Positions 24,701 to 36,814 of a stretch of 64,000 nt of DNA are shown here, in pieces. The position numbers and the translations under genes are program-made. The stretch spans positions 62,001-126,000 of the forward strand of contig NC_092571.1 in the NCBI RefSeq assembly GCF_037975245.1, given 5' to 3'. The stretch comes from Apostichopus japonicus (lineage: Eukaryota; Echinodermata; Holothuroidea; Aspidochirotida; Stichopodidae). The notes beneath the pieces are model-generated. The model was not told where the DNA came from. It worked only from the letters and a program-made list of their open reading frames with translations, and searched no databases. How positions within the stretch are numbered: the first letter of the stretch is position 1; every line of letters begins with the position of its first letter.

Positions 24701-27700
24701 TAGAAACGAACATAGATTTATATCAACTGCTGTCGTGGCGCGGTTGGTTGCTCTGTACCTCGAGAGCGTGACGTATTTTGGATCGCGGGCTCGAGACCAG
24801 GTGGGGGCAGTTTGCTTTTGCCGCGATCTGGTACGGTCTCTGGAACTTAAAGTTTTAGAAAGGAACATAGATTTATATCAACTGCTGTCGTGGCGCGGTT
24901 GATTGCTCTGTACCTCGAGAGCGTGACGTATTTTGGATCGCGGGCTCGAGACCAGGTGGGGGCAGTTTGCTTTTTCCGCGATCTTATACGGTCTCTGGAA
25001 CTTTAAGTATTAGAAACGAACATAGATTTATATCAACTGATGTCGTGGCGCGGTTGGTTGCTCTGTACCTCGAGAGCGTGACGTATTTTGGATCGCGGGC
25101 TCGAGACCAGGTGGGGGCAGTTTGCTTTTGCCGCGATCTTATACGGTCTCTGGGAACTTTAAGTATTAGAAACGAACATAGATTTATATCAACTGCTGTC
25201 GTGGCGCGGTTGGTTGCTCTGTACCTCGAGAGCGTGACGATTTTTGGATCGTAGGCTCGAGACCAGGTGGGGGCAGTTTGCTTTTGCCGCGATCTTATAC
25301 GGTCTCTGGGAACTTTAAGTATTAGAAACGAACATAGATTTATATCAATTGCTGTCGTGGCGCGGTTGGTTGCTCTGTACCTCGAGAGCGTGACGATTTT
25401 TGGATCGTAGGCTCGAGACCAGGTTGGGGCAGTTTGCTTTTGCCGCGATCTCATACGGTCTCTGGGAACTTTAAGTATTAGAAACGAACATAGATTTATA
25501 TCAACTGCTGTCGTGGCGCGGTTGGTTGCTCTGTACCTCGAGAGCGTGACGATTTTTGGATGGCAGGCTCGAGACCAGGCCAGCGCAGTTTGCTTTTGCC
25601 GCGATCTTATACGGTCTCTTGGAACTTAAAGTATTAGAAACGAACATAGATTTATATCAACTGCTGTCGTGGCGCGGTTGGTTGCTCTGTACCTCGAGAG
25701 CGTGACGTATTTTGGATGGCGGGCTCGAGACCAGGTGGGGGCAGTTTGCTTTTGCCGCGATCTTATACGGTCTCTGGGAACTTAAAGTTTTAGAAACGAA
25801 CATAGATTTATATCAACTGCTGTCGTGGCGCGGTTGATTGCTCTGTACCTCGAGAGCGTGACGTATTTTGGATCGCGGGCTCGAGACCAGGTGGGGGCAG
25901 TTTGCTTTTGCCGCGATCTTATACGGTCTCTGGGAACTTAAAGTTTTAGAAACGAACATAGATTTATATCAACTGCTGTCGTGGCGCGGTTGATTGCTCT
26001 GTACCTCGAGAGCGTGACGTATTTTGGATCGCGGGCTCGAGACCAGGTGGGGGCAGTTTGCTTTTGCCGCGATCTTATACGGTCTCTGGGAACTTTAAGT
26101 ATTAGAAACGAACATAGATTTATATCAACTGCTGTCGTGGCGCGGTTGGTTGCTCTGTACCTCGAGAGCGTGACGTATTTTGGATCGCGGGCTCGAGACC
26201 AGGTGGGGGCAGTTTGCTTTTGCCGCGATCTTATACGGTCTCTGGGAACTTTAAGTATTAGAAACGAACATAGATTTATATCAACTGCTGTCGTGGCGCG
26301 GTTGGTTGCTCTGTACCTCGAGAGCGTGACGTATTTTGGATCGCGGGCTCGAGACCATGTGGGGGCAGTTTGCTTTTGCCGCGATCTTATACGGTCTCTG
26401 GAACTTTAAGTATTAGAAACGAACATAGATTTATATCAACTGCTGTCGTGGCGCGGTTGGTTGCTCTGTACCTCGAGAGCGTGACGTATTTTGGATCGCG
26501 GGCTCGAGACCAGGTGGGGGCAGTTTGCTTTTGCCGCGATCTTATACGGTCTCTGGGAACTTTAAGTATTAGAAACGAACATAGATTTATATCAACTGCT
26601 GTCGTGGCGCGGTTGGTTGCTCTGTACCTCGAGAGCGTGACGTATTTTGGATCGCGGGCTCGAGACCAGGTGGGGGCAGTTTGCTTTTGCCGCGATCTTA
26701 TACGGTCTCTGGAACTTTAAGTATTAGAAACGAACATAGATTTATATCAACTGCTGTCGTGGCGCGGTTGGTTGTGCTCTGTACCTCGAGAGCGTGACGA
26801 TTTTTGGATGGCGGGCTCGAGACCAGGTGGGGGCAGTTTGCTTTTGCCGCGATCTTATACGGTCTCTTGGAACTTTAAGTATTAGAAACGAACATAGATT
26901 TATATCAACTGATGTCGTGGCGCGGTTGGTTGCTCTGTACCTCGAGAGCGTGACGTATTTTGGATCGCGGGCTCGAGACCAGGTGGGGGCAGTTTGCTTT
27001 TGCCGCGATCTTATACGGTCTCTGGGAACTTTAAGTATTAGAAACGAACATAGATTTATATCAACTGCTGTCGTGGCGCGGTTGGTTGTGCTCTGTACCT
27101 CGAAAGCGTGACGTATTTTGGATCGCGGGCTCGAGACCAGGTGGGGGCAGTTTGCTTTTGCCGCGATCTTATACGGTCTCTGGAACTTTAAGTATTAGAA
27201 ACGAACATAGATTTATATCAACTGCTGTCGTGGCGCTGTTGGGTGTTCTCTGTACCTCGAGAGCGTGACGTATTTTGGATCGCGGGCTCGATACCGGGCC
27301 AGCGCAGTTTGCTTTTGCCGCGATCTTATACGGTCTCTGGAACTTTAAGTATTAGAAACGAACAGAAATTTATATCAACTGCTGTCGTGGCGCGGTTGGT
27401 TGCTCTGTACCTCGAGAGCGTGACGTATTTTGCATCGCGGGCTCGAGACCAGGTTGGGGCAGTTTGCTTTTGCCGCGATCTTATACGGTCTCTGGGAACT
27501 TTAAGTATTAGAAACGAACATAGATTTATATCAACTGCTGTCGTGGCGCCGTTGGTTGCTCTGTACCTCGAGAGCGTGACGTATTTTGGATCGCGGGCTC
27601 GAGACCAGGTGGGGGCAGTTTGCTTTTGCCGCGATCTTATACGGTCTCTGGGGCTTTAATCATCATAAACGAACATAGATTTATATCAACTGCTGTCGTG

Positions 27701-28599
27701 GCGCGGTTGGTTGTGCTCTGTACCTCGAGAGCGTGACGTATTTTGGATCGCGGGCTCGAGACCAGGTGGGGGCAGTTTGCTTTTGCCGCGATCTTATACG
27801 GTCTCTGGAACTTTAAGTATTAGAAACGAACATAGATTTATATCAACTGCTGTCGTGGCGCGGTTGGTTGTGCCCTGTACCCCGACATAGTGACTTACTT
27901 TGGATCGCGGGCTCGAGACCGGGCCAGCGCAGTTTGCTTTTGCCGCGATCTTATACGGTCTCTGGGAACTTTAAGTATTAGAAACGAACAGAAATTTATA
28001 TCAACTGCTGTCGTGGCGCTGTTGGGTGTTCTCTGTACCTCGAGAGCGTGACGTATTTTGGATCGCGGGCTCGAGACCGGGCCAGCGCAGTTTGCTTTTG
28101 CCGCGATCTTATACGGTCTCTGGAACTTTAAGTATTAGAAACGAACAGAAATTTATATCAACTGCTGTCGTGGCGCGGTTGGTTGTGCTCTGTACCTCGA
28201 GAGCGTGACGTATTTTGGATCGCGTGCTCGAGAACAGGCCAGCGCAGTTTGCTTTTGCCGCGATCTTTTACGGTCTCTGGAACTTTAAGTATTAGAAACG
28301 AACATAGATTTATATCAACTGCTGTCGTGGCGCGGTTGGTTGTGCTCTGTACCTCGAGAGCGTTACGTATTCTGAATCGCGGGCTCGAGACCAGGTGGGG
28401 GCAGTTTGCTTTTGCCGCGATCTTATACGATCTCTGGAACTTTAAGTATTAGAAACGAACATAGATTTATATCAACTGCTGTCGTGGCGCGGTTGGTTGC
28501 TCTGTACCTCGAGAGCGTGACGTATTTTGGATCGCGGGCTCGAGACCAGGCCAGCGCATTTGCTTTTTCCGCGATCTTATACGGTCTCTAGAACTTTAA

Positions 28600-28740
28600 G
28601 TATTAGAAACGAACATAGATTTATATCAACAGCTGCCGTGGCGCAGTTGGTTGTGCTCTGTACCTTGAGAGCGAGACGTATTTTGGTTTCTCGGCTCGAG
28701 ACCCGGCCACCGCAGTTTGCTTTTGCCGCGATCTTATACT
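28600..28740 (+). repeat. Diverged terminal satellite unit with pol III A/B-box-like motifs
   Basis: The last copy before unique flank is the most diverged. It reads GTGGCGCAGTTGGTTGTGC at about 28638 and GGCTCGAGACCCGGCC at about 28693. The first matches the tRNA-type A box TRGCNNAGYNGG at every position. The second matches the B box GGTTCGANTCC at 9 of 11 positions and sits about 54 nt downstream. Most other units have G instead of A in the A box and an altered sequence after the B box. This suggests a tRNA-derived (SINE-like) ancestor for the satellite. A T4 run between the boxes argues against present pol III transcription through the unit. Confidence 0.5.
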
Positions 28741-28750
28741 GCTTACCCCT

Positions 28751-28930
28751 ACTGCGTACACAGTATTGCTCATATGTGTATCTACACACTTCACCGTGTG
28801 TACTGAAATGTCTGAAAATACATCTTTATGGACCAAAAATGATAATTGCATAGAATTCTGTTGTGGTTTATATTGTGACGACAATAAAAAGTATCATTTT
28901 GGTAATAACAAAAAATCATCTCTCACTTTA
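28751..28930. repeat. Flanking repeat segment, paired with 31161-31342
   Basis: About 180 bases starting with ACTGCGTACACAGTATTGC match 31161-31342 at roughly 90%. In both places the segment leads directly into a GGTGGCAT-type element. It is part of a larger interspersed repeat, not unique flank. Confidence 0.8.
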
Positions 28931-29372
28931 GGTGGCATGCTCCTATTGGAGTCTATATCAATCCGCTCAAAAGCAGCGGGAGAACATCTTTTTGTGACCT
29001 GTTATCAATCATGATCTAGTTTTTTTGTGGCATGCATGCTAAAGAGCATTAATGGAAGTACATGTGGTGAGAAAATTGGGTCAATTGAGGCTATTTTAGA
29101 CCCCTTTATGCCTCCCAGGAGCAGCGTAGGAAATTTGTTTACCACTGAGTGAAGAGGTTTGTTTACAAGTGACGAAAACTTCCGGCTCGGATAGCAAAAA
29201 ATCTTCATGATCATGGTACGGAAACCTGATGATGCCATGAATGGCCAATTTGTCAGCTATCCGGTGATGGGTAGCGTTTAGCTAGTGAAAACTTCTATCT
29301 AGACTAAGAGACCACATTACTTTTGTGATTTAGTGTGTAAGTCAATAGGGCTTTTAATGGGCGTATGCTACC
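28931..29372. mobile_element. ~450-bp GGTGGCAT inverted-repeat element, copy 1
   Basis: This 442-bp element starts GGTGGCATGCTCCTATTGG and ends TAATGGGCGTATGCTACC, which are imperfect terminal inverted repeats. It is followed by TTAA, and several other copies are also bordered by TTAA or close variants, so a 4-bp TTAA target is plausible. It has no coding capacity of its own, which fits a non-autonomous (MITE-like) DNA transposon. Confidence 0.7.
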
Positions 29373-29376
29373 TTAA

Positions 29377-31160
29377 GCAAAAATGCTAAAATTTTTCATT
29401 TTAAGTGCTAGAAGTCCCAATTTTGGACCAAAGTAGTTGCTATGGTGTGTAAAAATGGTTTTCAAGCAAACGTCTGAAAATTCAAGCTTGGATGATTTTT
29501 ACGCATAAATTAGTATTACAGACTTAAAGTACCACAAAGAGCATGTGCGTTTCTATACATGAGACCAGAACAACATTTTGAGCATTTCTGACCAGTTTTC
29601 CTCCCCAATAAACTATTGGGTCATTAAGCCTTGACCTACCAAAGCTTCCGTAATTTGATTCATTCCTTGACCCTGCTAAGTAGGTGCCAAATGCACGATA
29701 TTCAAAATCCTTCAGAATCAGACCAAAATGCCTGCCGTGTGTGTGACGTGAATGACTTAGTTCAGTGAAATTTGACATCCGTGGGCACCTAAAGTACATG
29801 GTAACCATATTTTAGGTTATTTTTGACTAAAGACAAATACTCAGTTTCAATGCATGAAATACCCATAATGTTGTTAGCTTAGGCCTCAGGTTCATAATGG
29901 CGCTACGTTAGTACCCTAGACCACGTCTACACCAGCTGTAGCACAATGTTGTATGAGGTCTGTATCCTAAGTGGAGTGGCTGCTGAGTGCTAAAACCTTA
30001 CACAGAGAATGTTTTGAGTCTTATTTAGCAAATAATCCACAAAGGTGTGCATTTTCTGCTCCTACATATGTGCATCAAGGGGTTTTGAGCCTATTTTCAC
30101 TATCATTAGTTTTCTGTTGTTTTGTCAATTTTCAGAGAAGTTGATGTGCCAAGTCCTCAGCATTCACAGCGATATACTTTGAATGGGTGTGGTATCAATG
30201 GCCTCAACTGGTTAGATGAGGTAACAACAAATCCCAAACAACTCTGACAGCAGAAAGAGATATCCTGATGCTTCCATGGGAGATCTACTGTAGTAACTAC
30301 AGTATAGGAACCAGTGCTCGCCACCAATGGAGAATAAGGTAATTTGACGTTGTTGTTCTTTGCCGAGCAACAAATTTGAATGTTTTATCATGAAATATTC
30401 CCCCCTATCCACCTCTCTTCCCTTATAACTGTCTTTAATACATTGTAACAACCTATGCACAAACCTTTAAATGGACTGGATATGCTGTTGAGGTGAACAG
30501 TGTATCTAGATAGCATTTCAGTATTTGTTCCTTTTGACTACTGTACATACTGTTACAGTGTGTTTCAGTGTGTGGCCGTTGAGCGTGTCGTATCAAGAAT
30601 ATAGGAGGCGATCATTTATTTAGTAACAGACTTGGTTTATTATTGTACTTCAGTAGCCATATTCAATGGAGTGCACAGACTCGTAGTGTGTAATATGAAG
30701 AGCAAGTACGGTAGCTCATATTGATCAGCTACATAAATGTACTTGTCACACAGTGAGGCTGTGGTTTACAAATCCCGATGATCCAGTTTTGGCAAAGAAC
30801 ACCTTCAATTCTCTTCTCTTATTCTTAGTAACTTAGCAGTTGCACTGGAGTGACATGCAATATCAGTTTAACATGTTCCAAACAGTTCAGGAATACATTG
30901 GGGTATGTCCTGTAGGTCAGTTTGGGAGGAATCAGCTGAGCTAAACAAAAGTAGTTTTCATCACTTTTCAGAGCCAGAGACGAAAAAACCCTCCCCGCAG
31001 ACCCTTCTCTGGATGACGTTTCTGCAGGTAGGGCAAGCCAGACCAAGTGGGCGGTGATCAGGAATACCAATACAACCTGCAGGAATCATAGATGCACCCA
31101 AATTGGTCAAGCTTATCAAAATTGGTGACTGGAAATGTTGTTGCAGTCGTAGACCTGGTT
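29377..31160. other. No recognisable feature
   Basis: This 1.8-kb AT-rich stretch contains only short open frames. No gene, RNA or transposon end was recognised in it. Confidence 0.6.
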
Positions 31161-31342
31161 ACTGCTTACACAGTATTGCTCATATGTGTATTTACACACT
31201 GCACCTTGCATACTGAAATCTCTGAAAATACATCTTTATGGACCTAAAATGATAATTGCATAGAATTTTGTTGTGGTTTATATTGTGACGACTATAAAAA
31301 GTATCATTTTGGTATTAAAAAAAAAATTCATCTCTCACATAA
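31161..31342. repeat. Flanking repeat segment, second copy of 28751-28930
   Basis: This is the direct repeat of the segment at 28751, with scattered substitutions and an A-rich expansion near 31318-31327. It again leads into the GGTGGCAT element. Confidence 0.8.
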
Positions 31343-31810
31343 GGTGGCATACTCCTATTAGAGTCTATATCAGTCCGCTCGATTGTTCTCCTTCAAGAAA
31401 AGTGCCAAAAAGCAGCAGGGGAACATCTTTTGTGACCTGTTATCAATCATGATCTAGTTTTTTGTGGCTTGCATGTTGAAGAGCATTAATGGAAGTACAT
31501 GTAGTGAGAAAATTGTGTCAATTGAGGCCATTTCAGACCCCTTTAAGGCCTCCCAGGAGCAGCGTAGGAAAATTGTTTACCACTGAGTGAAGAGGTTTGT
31601 TTACAAGTGACAAAAACTTCCGGCTCGGATAGCAAAAAATCTACATGGTCATGATACGGAAAATTGATGATGCCATAAAAGGCCAACTTGACAGCTATCC
31701 GGTGATGGGTAGCGTTTAGCTAGTGAAAACTTCTCTCTAGACTTAGAGACCACATTACTTTTGTGATTTAGTGTGTAAGTCAATGGCGCTTTTAATGGGC
31801 GTATGCTACC
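31343..31810. mobile_element. GGTGGCAT inverted-repeat element, copy 2
   Basis: This 468-bp copy starts GGTGGCATACTCCTATTAG and ends GGCGTATGCTACC. It aligns with copy 1 along its whole length and has an extra segment near 31380-31405 that also occurs in copies 3 to 5. The sequence after the right end (GAAGGATTCTTGCC) also occurs at about 44630, next to the minus-strand protein fragments. Confidence 0.75.
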
Positions 31811-32327
31811 TGAAGGATTCTTGCCAGGTTTGTTACTGTTTTTTTAAGCTTTTTATATGGACAAGAGTTCACTCTTGTAGCTACATAGTGATTCCAAACA
31901 CAACCTTTGATTCAAGTCCTACAATTCTTCCATATCAGAAAGACCTATAGGGTCGTCCCCACATCCATTGCTTGTCTCTCTGTGAGCCATCATAGCACTG
32001 TGATAGGCCCTTAATAGAGCTTGCAAATTAACAAACCTGTTTCCTGTAGATTCTGCAAACATGGTTTGTTGTGACTGAGTTGAAAATATCTCATGTCCTT
32101 TTTCTGCTGGGTTAATTACTCTCTCATACTCTTCCTTGTCGAGCCTTCTATAAGCAGGTTTGCAAGAGGAATTAGTTGCCATATCTGTATCAGAAGAGCT
32201 AGGAATATCACCAGTGCAATTGGCATCAGCTTCAGCAGCTGTTCAAGCAGTAAAGCCAAACCTGTTACCTGGCTTGAAGGTTATTACATGCCTATCAAAC
32301 ATGCCTTTCCTTCTACCCATTGTTCTA
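31811..32327 (-). pseudogene. Fragment of unidentified repeat-borne protein
   Basis: A minus-strand frame at 31919-32182 encodes 87 residues, including CKPAYRRLDKEEYERV and a GNRFVNLQALLRAYHSAMMA segment. A stretch within it recurs at 37098-37180, so it belongs to a dispersed repeat family rather than to a single-copy gene. The same family carries the longer minus-strand frames at 43643-44562. It may be part of the autonomous partner of the neighbouring inverted-repeat elements. No family domain was recognised, and the frame is short and isolated. Confidence 0.4.
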
Positions 32328-33044
32328 AATACTAATCAGTTTTTATCCTTAAAACATACCAATTTTCCAGTGACCTATTCACTAGTTTGGTTTGTAAGCA
32401 TTTATTGGAAGTCTAAGCAGTTGAATAGCTACACATAGAATGATACAAGACAAGACTTACACTGAGAAACTAGTCAATATGATCGACTACAACTAGTTTG
32501 GAATGTTGTTTGAACAGCGCCCTCATTCTAGATCCGGTCACAGCTAGTGCATAGATCTCCTAAGTAGTTTTTGCACCAAAATCTGACAAAATACCTTTGA
32601 AAAGCAGTGCCAAAGTAACAAGTAACTTTTTCTCTTTCGAGCCACAGCTAAGGGCACATGCTTACTGGATGCTGGGAGTGATCAAATTTTCAGAGGGAAG
32701 AAGGCCAACCAAGTTTCCACCAGAGGGGGTAAGTAGCACCAAACTGAGGGACTGTGCTTAAAACACATTGTGTGGACCCAAGAACAATTTAGACATTCAG
32801 TAGATGCCTGTCATGCTGATGGAATGACTTCTTATCACACTAGGGAATATGTCAATCATTGGGCTCTCACTTGTTTAAAGTTCAGTACTATATTATTCAT
32901 ATAGACTGTACAACATGTGTGAAACACCATATGAAGATTCACCCAATAGACAGAGATACACAGAAATGATGTAAGTCACAACTTCTCAAACTATCATAAA
33001 AAGGAGGTTTAATGTGGAGTTTAAATATCTCAGCTGTTACTTAA
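32328..33044. repeat. Repeat module, paired with 38463-39199
   Basis: About 720 bases match 38463-39199 at roughly 90% in the same orientation, with small indels. Both copies end directly at a GGTGGCAT element, and a short piece of the same module precedes copy 5 near 45445. No coding frame is conserved. Confidence 0.8.
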
Positions 33045-33372
33045 GGTGGCATACTCCTATTAGCATCTATATCAACCTGCACAAGTGTTCTCCTTCAGGA
33101 AAAGTTCCAAAGAGCAACAGGAGAACATCTTTGTTTATATCTTATCAATTAGGATCTGGTTTTCTTGGTTTGGCTGTAATGGAGCATGAATGGAAGTACA
33201 AGTGGTACACAGATTGGGTCAGTTGAGGCAAGTTTAGACCACTTTAGGTCTCCCTGGAGCAGCATATGAACATTGTTTACTGCTGAGTAAAGAGGTTTGT
33301 TTACAAGTGAAGAAAATTTCAAGCTCTCATAGGAAACAAAAAGTCTGCACAGTCATGATAAAGAAACTTGAG
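33045..33372. mobile_element. GGTGGCAT element, copy 3, truncated on the right
   Basis: It starts with GGTGGCATACTCCTATTAG immediately after TTAA and aligns with copies 1 and 2 for about 325 bp. Similarity is lost near 33372, before the right inverted repeat. Confidence 0.65.
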
Positions 33373-35674
33373 GTTCAAATGAATGTGATAAATTAATTAG
33401 AATAAACCAAAAGCAAATAGAATAAAGGGTAATTTAAACCAAGAAATACTGCACGACGCAACTCACATGCATACCTGTAAATGTTACCCACGCACGACGA
33501 CACATACAACACTGACACGTAAAGGGAAACACAGCATCACACGCATTAAAACAATCGAAGACCATTAACAGGGTGTACTGCTGAGTTTCTGGAGAAAGAT
33601 TGTAAAACAAACCACCTGCTGCTGAAGAAACAAAGTCTAAACATTCAAGAGTTCTGCTGCCTCCATTGGTCTTTATTATAACTTTCTGTCAAATATCATT
33701 GGAGATATGGATATTTTGGCTTCCAGATTAAAGGTACAAAGCCAACATGTCTGGGAGGAAATGCTCCTAAAAAGGTCAATGCCTGTTCACTGATGCACAT
33801 ATTATATGACATCACGGTCACGCCAATACATGTGTCTAAATGCTTCAAAGCATGCCTTTTCTTTCATTGTTGATGCTGGATCTGGAAAATAACCATTTCA
33901 TCCTTAATTAAAAGTCTTGAATTTTAATATATCAACACTGAGGGAACCCTGAAGGATTGATAATCCAACACAATCGTAGAATAGAAAAGGTGAGGGATTT
34001 CTCAACCAAGGCTTCCTATACAATTGAGTTTTCTCCTGGCATCTTGAATCCAGTGAAATGACCATTGGCTGGAAACTCACTTCTGATTCTTTGGACTGCA
34101 CATGATGGTAGCACAACCCTGACGTGTCTTGCTAGGAACCCCCAGCACCTTTGAACCTGTTGACCGTAGGCTATGTATCTGTACTGCCTAAAAAAAAATA
34201 TTGAAAGTTCAAAATGTATGAATGTTGGCCCATGATGTCCACAATAACAAGCAGGGATACAATGTACAGTTATGGTTACATTTGTTGTGAATTTACACCT
34301 TCCATATTTCATGAAACATTCTTTTGTTCAGACAATTGATTTGCAAAACTCCAGGCCTAAGTACTAGCCTAGTAATAATGAGTATAAAATGACACATATG
34401 CCTACCTAGCATGGCTGCATAATGCAGCTTACGTCCCGAGCCAAACTTTCAGTATGAAACCACCACTACTACTACTACTACGCACCATACTGAACATGTA
34501 TGAATACATAGCCAACACACAGTACATATGGGTTGTAAGGATTCTATGGTTGTAAGTCACCGTAACACAACTCACAATATGGTTAAGGCAGTTCCGCGAA
34601 TTCCAACCACACATGCAAAAAATGGACTGGATTTTGTTTGCTTCATTACTAAATTCTTACCACGTTGTATGCTCCTTGCAATAGTTCCGAACGGGTTTCT
34701 TCTTCGATATGTTGTGGAGCTTCAATTTCGGCTCATTTGACAGGCTCGAACTGATACGGTTCTATATCCTAACAGTAACACCTCAGGTCCACCCTCAACA
34801 TTTGGTTCAATATTGGCATGATCATCGCCTTCACTCTCTGCTTCGAATATTAGAAAGGGCACTCCAATTCTAGTACAATTTCACTGCCTGGTGAAGAACC
34901 ACTATCACTTTGAACTTCATTTGCCACATTTGGTTCTAAATCTGACATTCCACGGGAAATTTAGATTTGAATTCGTGCTGACTTGTTATCGATTGTTTTG
35001 TGTATTTATGTACACTTGTCGGAGTGTAGGTATGATATATGTTCGGAGGAAACAGCGAGAGCAAATCGTGTTCCTAAAATGTTGTCACATTAGGTCATGA
35101 GATTACGAAAAAAAATTTCGAAGGGAAAAATCAAGTTTCTAATTGGCAGAGTGGTTGATATATGTTCTAGAGAACATGCTTAGATGGATCCCAAAAATAC
35201 AGGATGTTGAAATTTTCGTGTCGTGGCCATAATAAGTAAGAATTTGAAAATTGCCATTTTAGACTCTATGAGCCTTAAGTATAGCTAAGGGTATTGGTTA
35301 TGATATGTAGTCACGGAATATGACAAAAAGGTCTCATCATTTTACGCTTGAGTGATTTGGGGGCAAATTTTGTGAAAAATCACCAAAATATCGCAATGTG
35401 GCACGAGATTGACACGGAAGTAACAACACATTGGTACACCATGGCATGTGCCCAAAAATGCACTGATGAAGTAATAATTAGACTGGAAGAACATGTTCAT
35501 GGCCTGTAGAGACCAATGTACTACCTGTGTCTGTTGTTTTGATCTGTGTGTTATTGAGATGTGTAGTAGTACAAGTAAAGGATGGTATAAGGAGCCACTA
35601 GTTTCAATGTTAAGCTATTGAACAAGTAAAACCTGAGGAACTGAAGTTGTACATCTGGTGAGTAGTCTACTATT
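33373..35674. other. No recognisable feature apart from a short ACT microsatellite
   Basis: This 2.3-kb stretch is AT-rich with a short (ACT)n run at about 34461-34480. The open frames are short and lack conserved motifs. Confidence 0.55.
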
Positions 35675-36633
35675 ATACAGTGTAGTGCTGATAGTCGCGA
35701 TCGATTAATCGCCAGTAGTCGCGATTACACTTTGGAAGTTTGATTAATCGCTCTCAAAACCTAAGTTGCGATTACTGGACTAAAGCTAGCACTACACACA
35801 ATCTGCTATTGAAAAATAGCCTAACCTATCAAAAACAACACTTAAGCAGTTTGTCAGCAAATATTGCAAACACAGGTTCTTACAATGCTACACTAGAACT
35901 GTGCTGTGTTAAAAATCAGCAAGCACCTGTTCAGGTTAGATTCATGCGTTTACTTGTTAGTAATACGATTGTTCTGCAGTGCAACATTTAGTCCTAGCAA
36001 TGTTTCATCATTGCGCATAATTGCAAATTCCCAAATTTATTAATCTTTAATGATTGCCAAAGAATTTGTAATTTCTTCAAACATGCATGTTTACAGTATA
36101 TTTCATTTCTGGCCAGTGGTTCACATGTATCATATGTCTGATAGAGTGTGTCGATTGCGGTGAAGTTTCATTTCAATGTGTCATAATATGTGCGTGCTAT
36201 CACACTAGGCTAAAGCCTAGCCTAGAAGGTGAACGTCCTTCTACAGAAAACTCTTGCATAGTAATCATCACACCGCTACAGGGTGTTGCATCTATTCATT
36301 TTTTTTGCTGTGATTAGTGCTAGTAGTTGTAGTAGCCTTGTAGATCCATTCCAAAGTTTTTGATTTACTTTGAAGGATTTTAAGAAATGTTGAATATTGA
36401 AATTTGTTGACAGTTTTTGTTTGGTAGATGTTTTAACATGAATTAGACATCACACATTAAGACTTGAAAGAACAAATAGGGACAGTGCACCATGGAAAAA
36501 GATTTGTTTGACTGTATTTCTGCAATGTAGAAATGACAGTGATGATGCCATAACTGTAACCGAGTATCGCGAGAAGAGCTATGCGATTAATCAACTACAA
36601 AAGTAAGAGTCGACTATCAGCACTAATACTGTG
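35675..36633. mobile_element. Non-autonomous hAT-like element with 8-bp target duplication
   Basis: The element spans 35683-36625 and begins TAGTGCTGATAGTCG; its right end is the inverted complement, CGACTATCAGCACTA. The flanks are ATACAGTG (35675-35682) and ATACTGTG (36626-36633), an 8-bp target duplication with one mismatch. Subterminal GATTAATCG motifs recur at both ends. The TIR and TSD lengths fit the hAT superfamily. No transposase frame remains. Confidence 0.8.
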
Positions 36634-36814
36634 TACCTAGCAGAGCAAAAAGCGACAGTCAGAATTTAAATGCATACATTACAATGTAATATATGTGGTG
36701 TAAGAATCAGTTTAATTGAGACCCAGACTGCAATCAGAATAAGGATAGGCCTATATACAGTAACACATTTGTAAATGGAAAGCTCACACCTTCACAATGT
36801 CAGACTAAGATTGG

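Larger units (their letters stand above)
11029..28740. repeat. Satellite array, right block
   Basis: About 114 further units continue the same satellite after the LINE. To about 19.9 kb they are type A: GGTTGCTCTG, then ACCAGGTGGGGGC. Farther right, type B units appear, with GGTTGTGCTCTG (2 bp longer) and CGGGCCAGCGC or CAGGCCAGCGC in place of the G-rich part; other variants include ACGATTTTTGGATGG and ACAGAAATTT. Unit length rises to 157-158 bp. Variant units recur in fixed order, which marks higher-order repeats. The array ends abruptly at about 28740 in a diverged copy. Frames of up to 714 codons occur where 156-bp units follow each other; they are not treated as genes. Confidence 0.96.

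Noticed and set aside
1-28740. Many open frames of 60-714 codons in the satellite, on both strands
   Set aside because: They follow the repeat period, open or close with a single G between 155- and 156-bp units, and have no start or splice context. They are by-products of the satellite.
1-28740. CRISPR-like array
   Set aside because: Whole units are repeated without unique spacers, the unit is far longer than a CRISPR repeat, and the context is eukaryotic.
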